A stretch of 64,000 nt of DNA, from the NCBI RefSeq assembly GCF_037975245.1, contig NC_092567.1:5154214-5218213 (forward strand), read 5' to 3'. Both the position numbers and the translations under genes were made by a program. This document shows, one piece after another, positions 9,612-21,123 of the stretch. The notes under the pieces are model-generated. The model was not told where the DNA came from and did not search any database. It saw nothing but the letters and a program-made list of their open reading frames with translations. This DNA comes from Apostichopus japonicus (taxonomy: Eukaryota > Echinodermata > Holothuroidea > Aspidochirotida > Stichopodidae). Positions within the stretch are counted from its first letter, which is position 1. Each line of letters starts with the position of its first letter.

Positions 9612-12600
9612 CACAATTTATGCTAACAATTTTGGGGATGAAAGTTGCTAAGCGCCTGCACCCAAGCAAATGTCCCCCCCCCCCTTCCCAATATTTGAAA
9701 CAAATCGCCGCCCCTGTCAAAAGCTCTGCGAGAGCTCGCTTTCGTTAACACAATACAAGAGGAGAAATGAGTTTTTGTCTTCTCTTTTCGTACTATATAT
9801 CTTCCTCCCTCCCCCTCCCCTTCCCCTATAGATGTCACCATCAGATATTTCTAGCCATCCGGTTCTTTCAGAAAGAAGTACTTTCTCTCGTCGGTGAGTA
9901 CTTTGATCAAAGTAAAAATTTTTATATCCTAATATTCAATAAACCACCAAAGCAGGTGTCCATTTGTTGACTGAAATAAGTTGCCAGTAGGTTTACATAA
10001 TCTATCCCTAGACCATCCAATTATAGGTGACATTATAACTAAATATCCAGTACTCAATTTGACCTGTCACTGGTTATCTGTATAAAGTGCCCAAATTGAA
10101 ATATATCAGGACTTTGGTTAGTCTAGAAGGCTGTGGTGTGTATTTTCTTACGCATAATTATAACAATTCCACAAAAAGAAGTACTGAAATGGTTATAAGA
10201 GTTGTAACTCGACCAAGTATTTTGTTCAGCTAGAATTCAAGCTTTAAGTTTGGGAGTCAGGACAAATTAACATGAGTGTCTATGACTTGGGAATCTCTGT
10301 TATAGTATTGATCAGGTTGATCCTTGAATTGATCTCGTCCAATTTATCTAAATTTGGATCAATGAGACCAGTCCATCATGACTACCACATACATGACTGG
10401 TGAACTTTCACATCCTCCTTATTTCCTCACTAAATCATTTGCACCTATGCGTAAGGCCTTGCTTTTAATTAGCCCTTCTTTGTCAGATTAAGAGATGGTA
10501 TTCCTGATAGCATAGAGTAGCGTGGGTAAGCAGATAGGGAATACTGATCTAGCATTGAGATTTAGTAACGGTTAGGCTAGGAAGCCTTCAAATCAGTTTC
10601 AATAACTCAAATAAATAATTAAAAATGTCAAGATAATTATCTTTATTTATTCTCCCATATTCCTGAATAGGTGATTTGAAGAAAAAAAATGAGTTCTCTC
10701 AGGTAACTTACAATGTGGTCATGTAAAAAAAGATTATTATAAAACATACCTGGAAAACATCAACACTTTAAAAATATTACTATTGCTGTAATTAATTAAA
10801 TTCTTCAAAGAACCAATATCAAGTGAAGTCAAGATGTTTCCAGTAAGCTCAGTCTAAAGTACACGCATGTTTCCTGACATTAAAACTATTTGCCTAGAGT
10901 ACCATTGTTCTGAAAGACTTAAATGTAGGTGTTACAAAATACAAATCCCCAGCCTGTTCTTTAAATGCAAAGTTAAAAACTGGAGTTATAAGTTCCAAGG
11001 ATGCAGCAAACGAAGTTAGCTTTTACGGACTCGAATGTATTGCTACAATATGACATTCTCTTAAAAGGAATGTAAAAAAGTGTATATAACAATAGTAGAT
11101 GCAAGAGAGATCTCATGAAGTGTTAATACACAATATATAACTGCATTGGCAATTATAGTAAATTGCCTCAAATATCAAAATTGATTACAAGTAAAGACAA
11201 AATGAACGTAAACCAATGCATTTTTTCTAAAGAGTAGGGATTTTATATCAGAACCAGAAAGTCATTGTGAAACAAAATGATGACTTTTCACGGCACAATA
11301 AGTTGGCACAAAAGGCCTGCCATGGTTAATAGAGAATATCTATCAGTTCATGGACCAAAAGAATATGCTAAATGCTGAAAAGCTTCATATGGCCTACTAC
11401 TAACAAAAACAAACATAATTGTAAACATGTTAACAAATTGAGGTAACATTTTGTGTTTTGTGTGTGTGAGTGTTATTCCAGATGTACTATTGTAGTTTCT
11501 TGGGGGATTTTTTGAAATTCGACAATGCGAATATAAAGTGTGTTTGGTACGTTTATGCTTAAACAGTATAACAAAGTTCTACCTTCCAACTTTCATGAGA
11601 TTCATAAGAATACTATTACAAGTCGAATTGTATCAGTCATAAACTTGCTCGGCTGCTTAATTCTCTGCTTGAGACTTGTTAGATTTAAATTGTTTGATCT
11701 CTTTACCATTTCTAAGTAGTTGATAATGGATTCTTCTTTTCTTGATCATTTTTCCCTACAATAAGACCTCGAATAAGCTATGTTGTAATCAAGTCTCCAC
11801 CACATCAATATAGTTGTTGGTAATGACGTAATAGTGTAATTTAATGTACCATACGGCAAACGTTTAATGTTATTCTTTATACCCTTCTTTACTTAAGTTA
11901 CGTATGTAAAGAGTGTAAGTTACGCATATAAAGAGTGGAACTGAAAATTTCAATGTAATGTCATTCAGTGCATTGGTAAATAATTTAAAACAAAATTTTG
12001 AACTGCAAAATTGTAAGCAATGGTTATATTGAATGAAAATGGGCATGATTCCTGCATGGCCACACGATATGCAAGATATCCATTTGAAAATGTGCCCTTC
12101 AATACGACTGCCATTACAGTTTACCTGCCTCGAGCATTTTAATAGGCTTTTGCAGTAGACCACAGGAAATTTGAGCTGTGCAAGTGACTTTTCCACGCTC
12201 TTTTCCTTTGCTAGGCTTGGCAAATAGATTACGTAAAACACAGGCTAACGTTCCAGACTAATCACCTTGAAAGGTGAAGAAGTGGGCAGTGACGAAAAAA
12301 ATGAACTGCTTTCATACTTAAGGGCGGTTTTTCAATGCATAGCTTCTGACTAGCGACCCCAGAAGAAATTTCAATATAGGAATCATTGAAAAATTAAGGC
12401 AGGGTACCTCAGTTTCTATATCGCAGGAGTTGTGATGCTGAGGTGACTGGTTCAAGTCCGTTCCATAGAAATTGTTATTTGGTCTTTTCCATCAAAATGA
12501 GCACGTGTTATAGTTTTTTTACTCAATGTACTTGAACATTATACCTACTTAATCCAATCCAAGAATGTTGCACTTATTTTTTTCATAAACTTCAATCGTT

Positions 12601-12641
12601 CATTCAGTACCAATGTTATAAGATCGTCGTTGATACCTGTA
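9607..12641. other. No gene recognised; AT-rich spacer
   Basis: Contains a pyrimidine-rich stretch near 9800-9830 and chance open frames, the longest on the minus strand at 11870-12241. None has a recognisable domain. A tRNA-B-box-like 'ggttcaagtcc' near 12452 hints at an old SINE fragment but cannot be confirmed. Confidence 0.4.
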
Positions 12642-12723
12642 CTGATTTATACTGATCTGGCAGGTAGGTGGCTGATTTATACTGATGTGGCAGTTAGGTG
12701 GCTGATTTATACTGATCTGGCAG
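12642..12723 (+). repeat. 30-bp tandem repeat, 2.7 copies
   Basis: The unit is 'ctgatttatactgatctggc' followed by 'aggtaggtgg', starting at 12642, 12672 and 12702. Only single-base differences separate the copies. Confidence 0.9.
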
Positions 12724-12981
12724 TGGGCAGTGGCGTCTGTGTATCATCATCTGGTACCTTCAGTTTCCTTTCTCTAGCCTTTTGACAGTCTGTACCCCTG
12801 CAGTAAGATAAATTGCAACAGTTGCAACGAAATGTGAACATAGATCTACGTTACAACGCAAATAAAGTTTAACATTGTTTTACCCAATTCTATTCAAGAA
12901 AACATAGTTTTGACTTTGCTGGTTTGAACAGGCTGCAACGACGTCATCTCTAATTCATTCTTAAAAAGATATTGTTACGTA

Positions 12982-13009
12982 ATATATATATATATATATA
13001 TATATATAT
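12982..13009. repeat. (TA)n microsatellite
   Basis: Fourteen uninterrupted TA dinucleotides. Confidence 0.95.
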
Positions 13010-13177
13010 CAATTACGTATGGCAGTCACTGCATCCTATTTGATATACACAACCTACATACAAGTGTGTATCCTTTGTTTATCTAAAACCCATAAGTAGT
13101 ATATATCATGCTGCTTCACAGGGGGGAGGGTGGGGGGTGGGGTTTGAAGTAGCATGAAGTATACTACTCTCTTGTTG

Positions 13178-13590
13178 GTCAAGCCTGTCTATAGAAAAAC
13201 AGTCCTCCTCAAATTCACTCAAGCATTAATAATTTGTTACTTGATAGCATAAACTACCCCAAATACTGCCATAATGATTCATCCTTGAGGGCACCTATTT
13301 AATTCACCAGTCACCTGTATGATTGTAAACACAAGTGCTCTCATGGCCAGTACTACTTTCTGGTGTGCCATGACAAGTTTGGCTTGACACTGAAATGATA
13401 CACTGTGTGTTTAATCATGAAATTGTGCAGAAGAGCGTTCAGTATGGCTAGCATTACCAACTCCGGTAGATATTTCAATCTCCCCTGTTTTTGGCCAATA
13501 ACAGGGGATTTGGGTGGTATTTGCTATTTTGGCCAAAAACAGGGGATTTGGGTGGTATTTGCTATAGGCAAGGATTATCGTAATGATGGG
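13178..13590 (+). repeat. Interspersed repeat family B, copy 1
   Basis: Strongly similar, in the same orientation, to 29171-29545. Shared blocks include 'tgttacttgatagcataaac', 'cacaagtgctct', 'atggccagtactactttc' and 'tatggctagcattaccaa'. At 13495-13565 a roughly 50-bp unit containing 'acaggggatttgggtggta' is duplicated in tandem. No protein-level conservation is evident: copy 1 has a stop where copy 2 is open. Likely an uncharacterised non-coding mobile repeat. Confidence 0.75.
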
Positions 13591-14630
13591 GATTTGTGTA
13601 TGTTAACTCAATAAATCACCAATCGTACGAAAAAATGCACATAAAAATAACTTACTGCCATACTTCCCGGAATTCGCTAACCTGTATAAAAGAAGTCAAT
13701 CATAAATGATAGCTGTAATTTTATTGTATGACAAAATAATTCAAATTTAAAAGTATATGGCTGTTAGGGATTTGTGAATTCACATTGTCAATCAAATGAG
13801 ATTAGAAAATATGGAGCAATCAACTTAAGGTTACCCTTAATGTTACTTTTTCATAGTACTATGAGTTAATAGAGAAACATTAAGAAGCTAATTGTTTGTT
13901 ATGTATAATGAATCCGTGAATCACTAATGCTTTCTAAGATCTAGTAGCAAGCCTTATGTAACTTATATAAATATAGCAAAACTATTTACGATATGTAATT
14001 TATTCTTTTGTGTTCAAGCTGCACACAGCGACCATCTTTTTTTGAATCGTCCCTTTCAAACATTATTATATTTCTATACATGCCAAAAAATGTTCAGATT
14101 ATTTTGTAGGTTAATGATCAATCTCCTCCATTACAATGTTCATTGAGATTAAACCAATGAATCTGTGTGTATTGTAATACATTATACTTCACTACCTACC
14201 TCCTTGCTGTAAACTGCATCTGTCACATCGAGTGTACGATCATCATACTATAAGTTAGATACAATAGGAAGGTTTATGAGCTTTACCAATATGACGTCAC
14301 AAAATCACTCCAACAGTTATGAGACGAATCAAGAATTAATTTTCTTTTCAATTCAAACAAAGAGGGAAGTATGCTACTAAGTAAAATGTTACTTTGGGAT
14401 GAATATCAGCGATGCTTGGGATTAAAGTTATATCAATAATATATGTCATGTGACACTTTGACGACACTCTGATGACGTTAATATTAATATTCAAACTGCA
14501 ATAAGGAGCACGTACAATACCTGGTAATTTACAGGAACAAAGGTGACAAGAATGAATGATCTATCAAATGTTCTTTGTTGCCTCTTAATCTGTTTGATAT
14601 TTATGTAACGGTATCGTAGACTGACGCTGA

Positions 14631-14791
14631 TCAAAAGTTAATGCAAAGACTATACGATACTGGACACACATGCAGCAGTTGTAACTGACAGTGCGAAGCA
14701 ATTGATTCTGGATTCAAAAACTCAACTGTTATACAGAAGATAATTGCATGAGGTTTCCATCTACTACTTTTAGGCAAGATGCACGACGGTA
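14631..14791 (-). CDS. Possible 3'-terminal exon of the NACHT gene (weak)
   Basis: On the minus strand an acceptor ending 'acattgattgcag' precedes an open stretch of 52 codons ending in TGA at 14631-14633. Its incoming phase (1) matches the donor of the candidate exon at 15033-15124. No repeat-cassette similarity is recognised, so the link to the gene rests on splice-site and phase logic only. It could be a chance open frame. Confidence 0.2.
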
Positions 14792-15032
14792 CTGCAATCA
14801 ATGTTAATTTAATGTACTTGAGTGACCACAAACAAAAACTCTGAAAACTAACCGGTTAAACATTTTTCCATATACCCCCTGAACTGTTAATTGAAAAACA
14901 TTCAATCGATACGAACACTGGTCAAAGTAAGGTTACACAGACATGATGTTATTCTGTTTAATTTTCTTGTTACTTCATGCAATATTTGAGTCCACCTCAA
15001 CAATCTGAGCAAAATATATTGATGCATCTTAC

Positions 15033-15124
15033 CTATCAAACTGTTCCTTTCTTTTAATGATTCATTTTGAAAATCACTTAACAGTCGTTTGGGGAGTTCT
15101 GATTCTATGAATACATTAATACTT
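15033..15124 (-). CDS. Candidate third C-type exon of the NACHT gene (phase conflict)
   Basis: One frame gives INVFIESELPKRLLSDFQ..., which aligns with the C exon at 22728-22847 (NINIIESLCSERLQIW), and ends at a good donor, ATAG|GTAAGATG. The order after the D exon at 15201-15265 is as expected. However, the only nearby AG acceptors (before 15124 or 15121) would put this frame out of register with the preceding exon. Either an exon boundary is missed, this copy is decayed, or the gene ends earlier. The boundaries are approximate. Confidence 0.3.
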
Positions 15125-15200
15125 CTTTCCAGATAATTAGATAACCAGTTGTCAAGCAATAGGTTAGTGAAACATGTTTTAATAAGTTCTTAATACTCAC

Positions 15201-15265
15201 CATCCATCGACCAGATTCAAGGTTGAGGTCATAAATTTTGCCACTATCGTACGGTAACCAAGTGA
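15201..15265 (-). CDS. NACHT gene, repeat cassette 2, exon D
   Basis: 65-nt exon between acceptor 'ctctttcattttag' and donor ATG|GTGAGTATT. Joined in phase 1 to the B exon at 17341-17417, it reads VTWLPYDSG...YDLNLESGRWM. The other D exon (23331-23383) reads IYWRDYGYSLNLHSGDWE. Both share W-x(2-3)-Y...LNL-x-SG-x-W and phase 1 to 0, so this is a duplicated exon. It belongs to the leucine-rich-repeat-like C-terminal region, presumed to be the ligand-sensing or autoinhibitory part. Reading through the donor gives a stop about 95 nt later, so a terminal-exon variant cannot be excluded. Confidence 0.7.
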
Positions 15266-15269
15266 CTAA

Positions 15270-16090
15270 AATGAAAGAGGTTACAATGCCATGATTAATA
15301 AAATAAAAATAAGACATGATTATTTCACTCCCAGACACCCCAATGCCCTTCACTACAGTCACATAAGCCTTGAGCAATTTATTGTGAAGAGACTGTACAA
15401 GAATCTGCTACGCCCAGATATTTTACATAATTGCATTAACATGTAGAGCATGCGCAAAACAAGGCAGAAGGGCAAATTTTGCCATCATTCTCTGTTCTGT
15501 TATCGAGTGAAAAATGTAACTTTCATTTATGAGGAAAGCTTTGAAACGGGATAAACCAGTTTGTGTATCATTGTTTCTTTAAAACATTTAACCTGATATT
15601 CTTTAGAAAAGCATATCATTAGATTATAGTTAGATCATGGTCTCCCCTTCACTGGCATGTACCATGCAAAAGGCAAACGTTTGATGAACAGCATATGTAA
15701 CATACTGGATATACTGTATTTCATGTAAACCCTGATCTGGAGATATTCCCAGTCTTAAATTACCCTCACTGCATCATCATATTATTGTAACTGTAGAACA
15801 TCCTGAGGGTATCTAATACTAATTCAGTCTGGTTCTTAATTCCTCACCATATCTCTGTGGTGGTATGTTTATATTTAGACACCTAGTGTATGTATAATTG
15901 TCTAGCAGTGACAGACACTCTGAATACAGAAGTCAAAACAACAACATCTCAGCCAGCTGTACCACCTCTCTTGAGTCTTGTATCAAGCTTATAACTGCAT
16001 GTAGCATGTATTAGAATATAAGACTTCCCAACCATACCATGAATAACACGTCCCAACAGGGGATTGTCTCCTTAGGTAGCCGCCCTGACC
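15270..16090. other. Intronic sequence without recognised feature
   Basis: Part of the intron between the cassette 2 B and D exons. AT-rich, with no element ends or exons supported. Confidence 0.4.
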
Positions 16091-16094
16091 TGGT

Positions 16095-16492
16095 ACGAAA
16101 CAGCAGAGGGAGACTGTGGATGCAAAGCCTTCACATCATTCAACCTCATGAGCTCAACATTCAGGAAGGACATGACTAACTTTTCTTCTGTCCCCCCCTT
16201 CTCCCCTTGTCCCCCCTGTCACTCCTCTTCCCGTGGCTCTTTTCCACCCCCTTTTTTTCCTCCACATATTTCTGTCTGTGTCCTCCAGTTTACTCCCTAC
16301 CCTGTTCCCTTCATCCTCTCTTTGGATCTCCTACCTCTCCTCTTCCCCTGTTGGTTTCTTTTCTTCTCTACATCCCTTGTCTATTAATCCTCTTATATCT
16401 ATCTCTTTGTGTTCCCCCTGCTCATTAACCTGTTTGTATTCTCTGTGTGTTTTTGTCCCTTCTGTTACTGATACTTTTCATTTAGCCTCTGA
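16095..16492 (+). mobile_element. Penelope-like retroelement 3' end, copy 1 (left part)
   Basis: The + frame starting at 16099 reads RNSRGRLWMQSLHIIQPHEL and ends QEGHD-stop. It resembles the end of the GIY-YIG endonuclease of Penelope-like elements (R-x-RE-x(2)-W-x(3)-L-x-T-x(2)-P-x-GLN). A pyrimidine-rich 3' region follows. A homologous copy lies at 43680-44158. This copy is interrupted by a 469-bp inverted-repeat element and resumes at about 16962 through 'gaaacgtcaggccaactta'. The serine/proline/leucine-rich open frames here are low-complexity artefacts. Confidence 0.55.
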
Positions 16493-16961
16493 AGGTAGCA
16501 TACTCCAATTAGAGTCTATATCAATCCGCTCGATTGTTCTCCATCATGAAAAGTGCCAAAAAGCAGCAGGAGAACATCTTTTGTGACCTGTTATCAATCA
16601 TAATCTAGTTTTTTGTGGCTTGCATGTTGAAGAGCATGAATGGAAGTACATGTGGTTAGAAAATTGGGTCAATTGAGGCAATTTTAGACCCCTTTAGGCC
16701 TCCCAGGAGCAGCATAGGAAATTTGTTTACCACTCAGTGAAAAGGTTCGTTTACAAGTGACGAAAACTTCTGGCTCGGATAGCAAAAAATCTACATGGCC
16801 ATGATACGGAAAATCGATGGTGCCATGATAGGCCAACAGGTCAGCTATCTGGTGATGGGTAGCGTGTAGCTAGTGAAAACATCTATCTAGACTTAGAGAC
16901 CACATTACTTTTGTGATTTAGTGTGTAAGTCAATGGGGCTTTTAATGGGCGTATGCTACCT
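16493..16961. mobile_element. 469-bp MITE-like element inserted in the Penelope-like copy
   Basis: The left end AGGTAGCATACTCC is inverted at the right end as GGGCGTATGCTACCT. The paralogous copy at 44100-44125 lacks this segment ('tttgaagaagatcctgct'), which shows an insertion. The interior has no open frame of note. A target duplication is not clean; the flanks read 'ctctgaag' and 'aaagaag'. Superfamily unassigned. Confidence 0.7.
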
Positions 16962-17035
16962 AAAGAAGTTCCTGCTACTGTAGGATTGAAACGTCAGGCC
17001 AACTTACTTTTACACATTCTTTTACACAGGCTCCT
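16962..17035 (+). mobile_element. Penelope-like retroelement 3' end, copy 1 (right part)
   Basis: Continues the tail with 'aggattgaaacgtcaggcc' and 'aacttacttttacacattc', matching 44120-44155. Confidence 0.55.
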
Positions 17036-17340
17036 TAGAGGATAAGCAGCATGCTAACAGTTTTATTTCATTTTGAATATCAAAAAAGTTAGAAGGCTTG
17101 ATGTCGCCATCATATCAGAATCGTCTATAAATATACATCCTTTGCTTGATGTTTCACACATTTAATTTATTATTTTAATGATAACTTCAGGCAACCAATG
17201 ATAAGTAATACAATTTACATTATTGACTACAATGATTGGCTGCTGTAATAATAGTAATCAGTATCAGATCATGACGTTAATGTACCAACTGTCGATATTG
17301 ATCAATCGACAGAGGTTAACCTGAGCATTCGCATAAGTAC

Positions 17341-17417
17341 CTTTCACTTTCCTTGACTTCAATATTGAAGGAATATCCTCAGCAGCAATAGACTGGGGCA
17401 ACAGACAAAATAAGAAC
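17341..17417 (-). CDS. NACHT gene, repeat cassette 2, exon B
   Basis: 77-nt exon between acceptor 'gctttatttcacag' and donor AAAG|GTACTTATG, phase 2 to 1. The first base completes the methionine begun in the A exon. It reads FLFCLLPQSIAAEDIP, then ILKSRKVK. The equivalent exon at 23913-23989 has exactly the same length and phases and reads FSECLLPLSPSQ...SRKLK. The sequence around the junction (LEKLM-FLFCLLP) fits a leucine-rich repeat of the L-x(2)-L-x-L-x(2)-C-x-LP type. Confidence 0.75.
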
Positions 17418-17931
17418 CTGTGAAATAAAGCAGAACCAGGAGTCGGTCAATTGCCTGATCACAATTCACAAAAAGTTATCCGATTTCATTTTTGGTAAAT
17501 TTTTCAGACGATTACTGTCAATGACCTGAACGAGAAAGGCATTGACAATAACACAGACGATAAAGCTAACCTGTATATCATACATAAACAATGAGTACAG
17601 CTATTCATTTAAGGAAAGTCATTCAATGATATAGCATTTGTTTTGCAAAATATTTGAAATATATCTTATTTTCTGCCAAGTCCCTAAAATGACAATAAAC
17701 CCGAACAAAGCACCACTCCTCACGATCCAAATGTAGAGTTTAACAACAAGGCGAAGGTAAAAAATTGGTCTGTAAATACTCAATTCAGAAACAATCAAGT
17801 TCTGTACTGTGAGAGTATCTTTCCACTTGGCAAATAGTGATAAAACTTTGCAGGTATTTATGCCTATTTAAAGTGTGAAAGTGGTATCTAGGTACGCATT
17901 ACTAAGATACGATATTCATTGAAATACTCAC

Positions 17932-18140
17932 ATTAGCTTTTCCAATCGCTGTGAATGTTGTGCAAACATCAATATGCCAACAACCTCTGTCTCTGTCAGT
18001 TCTCTTCCCTCCTCATATGTATCTATCGATAGCTTCTTTAATGACACAGGACAGGACAATTGTAGCCCTGAACAGAGGATGATGTTACCAGCATCAGCCT
18101 TGGAGAAGGATTGTAGAAGCTCCAGATGGAAGATGGGGAT
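17932..18140 (-). CDS. NACHT gene, repeat cassette 2, exon A
   Basis: 209-nt exon, phase 0 to 2, between acceptor 'gtaacatacc...' type sequence ending 'ccttcag' and donor CTAAT|GTGAGTATT. It encodes 69 residues, including SLKKLSIDTYEEGRELTETE and QHSQRLEKL. Exon A of cassette 1 (24753-24970) aligns along its length (VTVEKIHIETEKEGNEP, then CQSVKEL) with identical phases. Leucine spacing is LRR-like. It joins in frame to the C exon at 22728-22847 across a 4.6-kb intron holding a CR1-like retrotransposon, and to the B exon at 17341-17417. Confidence 0.85.
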
Positions 18141-18994
18141 CTGAAGGAAGGTAACATACGGTTCAATCAACATTGAAATGATTTAGAAGCTATATCGATT
18201 ATTTATACGATTATAACCTACTGTGGCCAGTAACTTCCTGAAGGTATCACTTATCCATCTTAAAACTAGCATACATCCACTCCTTGCATTATTACGATTA
18301 GGCTCAAGTTTGTTTATTGAAATCTAACATTAATATTGACAGAAACAACATTTATCTTCACCATTGTTAATATGGGTTGATCCAACTTCTTTATCTAACA
18401 TAGTACACAATGTATAAAAAAAGACAGTAACACTAAAGTGAATAAATGCATGAAACATAAAATGGGCAAAATGACTGATATATGTATGATAACCAGGATG
18501 AAATATGGACTGTTAGACTAGGAATGTAGCGAGAAAATTTCTTCATATGAATTAGTTATGTTGAACGTCCTGTTGTTATTGTGTCAAACCAAACACCTTA
18601 TGAATTATAGATATATTGTCACTACAGAGTGATATGTAATCTTTAAATCATCTTGTGTTATGTGTGTCACTAGCTGGAGCACTCCTTGGAAAAATAATTC
18701 ATTATGATATGATTATCTTATGTGTACATTTAGCATGAAAGTTAGTACACTGTGAAGACCAGTATGGTTACTAGGATTAAAAGTTTAACAGCGTTTGAGT
18801 CTGCTCAGAAAAACGTGCATCCCTGTAGTCCTCCATGAAAAATGCAATGTAAAATACCTCTACAGGAACACATAATATTGAGCTATAATGACCCCTTAAA
18901 GCACATTGGCTTGTGCACAACAAAAAGCCATAGATAGTGATAGGTCTATGCCATGCACAAAAAATCATCAAATGATAAACCTGTAACTATTATT
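18141..18994. other. Intronic sequence without recognised feature
   Basis: Between the cassette 2 A exon and the retrotransposon. No exon or element end was identified. Confidence 0.4.
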
Positions 18995-19001
18995 CTGCGT
19001 A

Positions 19002-20828
19002 GACTGCTCGGTCCCTACAAAGCAAGTGAAGGTGTATCCAAACAATAAACCGTGGATTACCAGCACAGTCAAATCAGTGATCAACAGGAAGAAAGGCATC
19101 TTTGGCAGAGGGGACAGAGCTGAACTGAAAGCAGTCCAGAAGGAACTGAAAGACTGTATTAGAAAGGAGAAAGCTATTTACAAGCGTAAGATTGAAAACC
19201 GATTTACTGATAATAATATGAAAGAAGTCTGGGAGGGAATCCGTTTGATGAGTGGGTACATGGTTAACAATCATAAATCATATTTGCCTGATACCTCTAT
19301 TGATTACGCTAACGCATTGAATCATTTTTACAACAGATTTGATTGTCATGACTTTTCTACACAGGCTGATCTTCTCAGAGAGTCATTAGACGACTGTGCT
19401 GGGGGAAAACCCTTTTTATGTGTAACCAGGGGCGAAGTTTATCGGGAATTTTCTCGTTTAAATGCATTTAAAGCTGCCAGCCCAGACCAACTGAAACCAC
19501 GGGTATTGAAAACCTGTGCCAATCAACTTGCCGACATTTTTACTCACATTTTTAATCTTTCATTCTGTACAAAAACAATACCCGTATCATGGAAACGCTC
19601 TTGTATTATTCCAGTAGCCAAAAAGGCTGTCATATCCTGCATGAATGACCTTCGGCCTGTGGCCCTTACTTCTGTCCTGATGAAGTCGTGTGAACGAATT
19701 GTACTTCGGCACATAAAGCCGTTAGTCGATGACTACCTCGACCCTCAACAATATGCTTATAGGGCCCATCGCAATACAGAGGACGCGGTCTTAAATTGCT
19801 TGGAGAAATTGTATTCCCACCTTGAACATTCTAAATCTGGTCATTCTGCCAGAATTATGTTCTTTGATTTTTCATCTGCGTTTAACACAATTCAACCTCA
19901 TGTTTTGGCCAACAAGATGTTAAATATGAATATTTCACATGATCTCATTTTTTGGATACTCAACTATCTTACCAATCGTTCTCAATATGTTCACATTAGC
20001 TCATCCAACTGTATGTCAGATGTCCAATACTCAAATACTGGTGCTCCACAAGGAACCGTTCTAGCCCCATTTTTATTCACTCTGTACACGTCGGATGTGA
20101 GATCCTCGTCTGACAGTTGCCATTTAATTAAATTTACAGATGATACAGCCTTAGTGGGTTTGATTAAAAAGGATGATGAGAGGGAATATCTGGAAGAAAT
20201 TAATCATTTCGTCGGTTATTGTGATAAGAACTTCCTGGAGCTTAATGTTAAAAAAACAAAGGAAATGAATATTGATTTTAGAAGGGTCAAGGGTCAACCA
20301 AGAGAGGTTGTGATTAAAGAAAATCCCGTAGAAAAAGTCTCATCCTATAAATATCTTGGTGTTGTTATTGATGATCAACTGGCGTGGCATGAGCATATTG
20401 ATTATTTAATAAAGAGAGTAAACCCTAGACTATACTGTCTCCGTAGATTGAGTAAATTTGACATTGACATTCGTATCCTCACTATATTTTATAACTCAGT
20501 CATTTGTAGCGTGTTTAAATATTGTATGACATGCTGGGGTGGTAATGTGACTGCTTATGATAAGAGTCGCATTGATTCTGTTATCAGACAGGCTAACCGT
20601 ATTCTGGGTGGGGACCAGCTCACAATGGAGTGTATGTATCATAACGTTATAGAGTCTAAGCTCGACGCCATCCTTGCCGACGAGAATCACCCATTGTTCC
20701 CTAATCTCAACAGTGCAATAATATCTCGCAGTGGGCGGATGAGGCTTCCGAGTGCAATTACAAATCGACACAAATCTTCCTTTATCCCTCAGTGCATTAA
20801 GCTCTTTAATTTTCGTTTCAATCGTTAG
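19002..20828 (+). CDS. Reverse transcriptase (ORF2 C-terminal part) of CR1/L2-type retrotransposon
   Basis: RNA-directed DNA polymerase that copies the element's RNA at a nicked target. The frame is open from 19002 after a stop at 18999. No convincing ATG defines a start because the copy is truncated; residues below count from a GTG at 19026 (600 residues). Positions 4-10 read YPNNKPW, the conserved linker between endonuclease and polymerase in the CR1/L2 group. Motifs: NDLRPVALTS at 207-216; motif A FFDFSSAFNTI at 279-289 with D281; motif B NTGAPQGTVLAP at 337-348; motif C FTDD at 370-373 (usually F/Y-ADD); C-terminal LPSAITNRH. No stop or frameshift interrupts it, so the copy is young. It lacks the apurinic endonuclease and so should not retrotranspose alone. 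There is no sign of host use. Confidence 0.92.
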   Translation, partial: DCSVPTKQVKVYPNNKPWITSTVKSVINRKKGIFGRGDRAELKAVQKELKDCIRKEKAIYKRKIENRFTDNNMKEVWEGIRLMSGYMVNNHKSYLPDTSIDYANALNHFYNRFDCHDFSTQADLLRESLDDCAGGKPFLCVTRGEVYREFSRLNAFKAASPDQLKPRVLKTCANQLADIFTHIFNLSFCTKTIPVSWKRSCIIPVAKKAVISCMNDLRPVALTSVLMKSCERIVLRHIKPLVDDYLDPQQYAYRAHRNTEDAVLNCLEKLYSHLEHSKSGHSARIMFFDFSSAFNTIQPHVLANKMLNMNISHDLIFWILNYLTNRSQYVHISSSNCMSDVQYSNTGAPQGTVLAPFLFTLYTSDVRSSSDSCHLIKFTDDTALVGLIKKDDEREYLEEINHFVGYCDKNFLELNVKKTKEMNIDFRRVKGQPREVVIKENPVEKVSSYKYLGVVIDDQLAWHEHIDYLIKRVNPRLYCLRRLSKFDIDIRILTIFYNSVICSVFKYCMTCWGGNVTAYDKSRIDSVIRQANRILGGDQLTMECMYHNVIESKLDAILADENHPLFPNLNSAIISRSGRMRLPSAITNRHKSSFIPQCIKLFNFRFNR

Positions 20829-20863
20829 TTGCCTGCTTTACCTTCCCGTTCTTGCCGTCCATA

Positions 20864-21123
20864 CGGGTGTTACATTTGTTTATCATCACGCCTTTATACT
20901 TTTATACTTTAATTCTCTGATACTCTTATGTTTGCCATTCTTATGTCTTTTTACTCTTTATCATCTTGTATTTGTCTTATTTGTACATATCTATTCGGGT
21001 GTTACATTTGTTTTATCATCACGCCTTTAAACTTTTATACTTTAATTCTCTGATACTCTCATGTTTGTCATTCTTATATCTTCTTACTCTTTATCATCTT
21101 GTATTTGTCTTATATGTACATAT
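20864..21123 (+). repeat. Tandem duplication (about 132 bp, 2 copies) in retrotransposon 3' region
   Basis: Copy 1 is 20864-20995 and copy 2 is 20996-21123. Both begin 'cgggtgttacatttgtt' and include 'tttatactttaattctctga' and 'atcatcttgtatttgtctta'. They differ at only a few positions. Confidence 0.9.

Noticed and set aside
11870-12241. 123-codon minus-strand open frame
   Set aside because: No recognisable motif, no good splice context and no link in phase to the NACHT exons.
16148-16586. Serine/proline/leucine-rich + frames of 73-117 codons
   Set aside because: They lie in the pyrimidine-rich 3' region of a Penelope-like fragment and run into the inserted inverted-repeat element.
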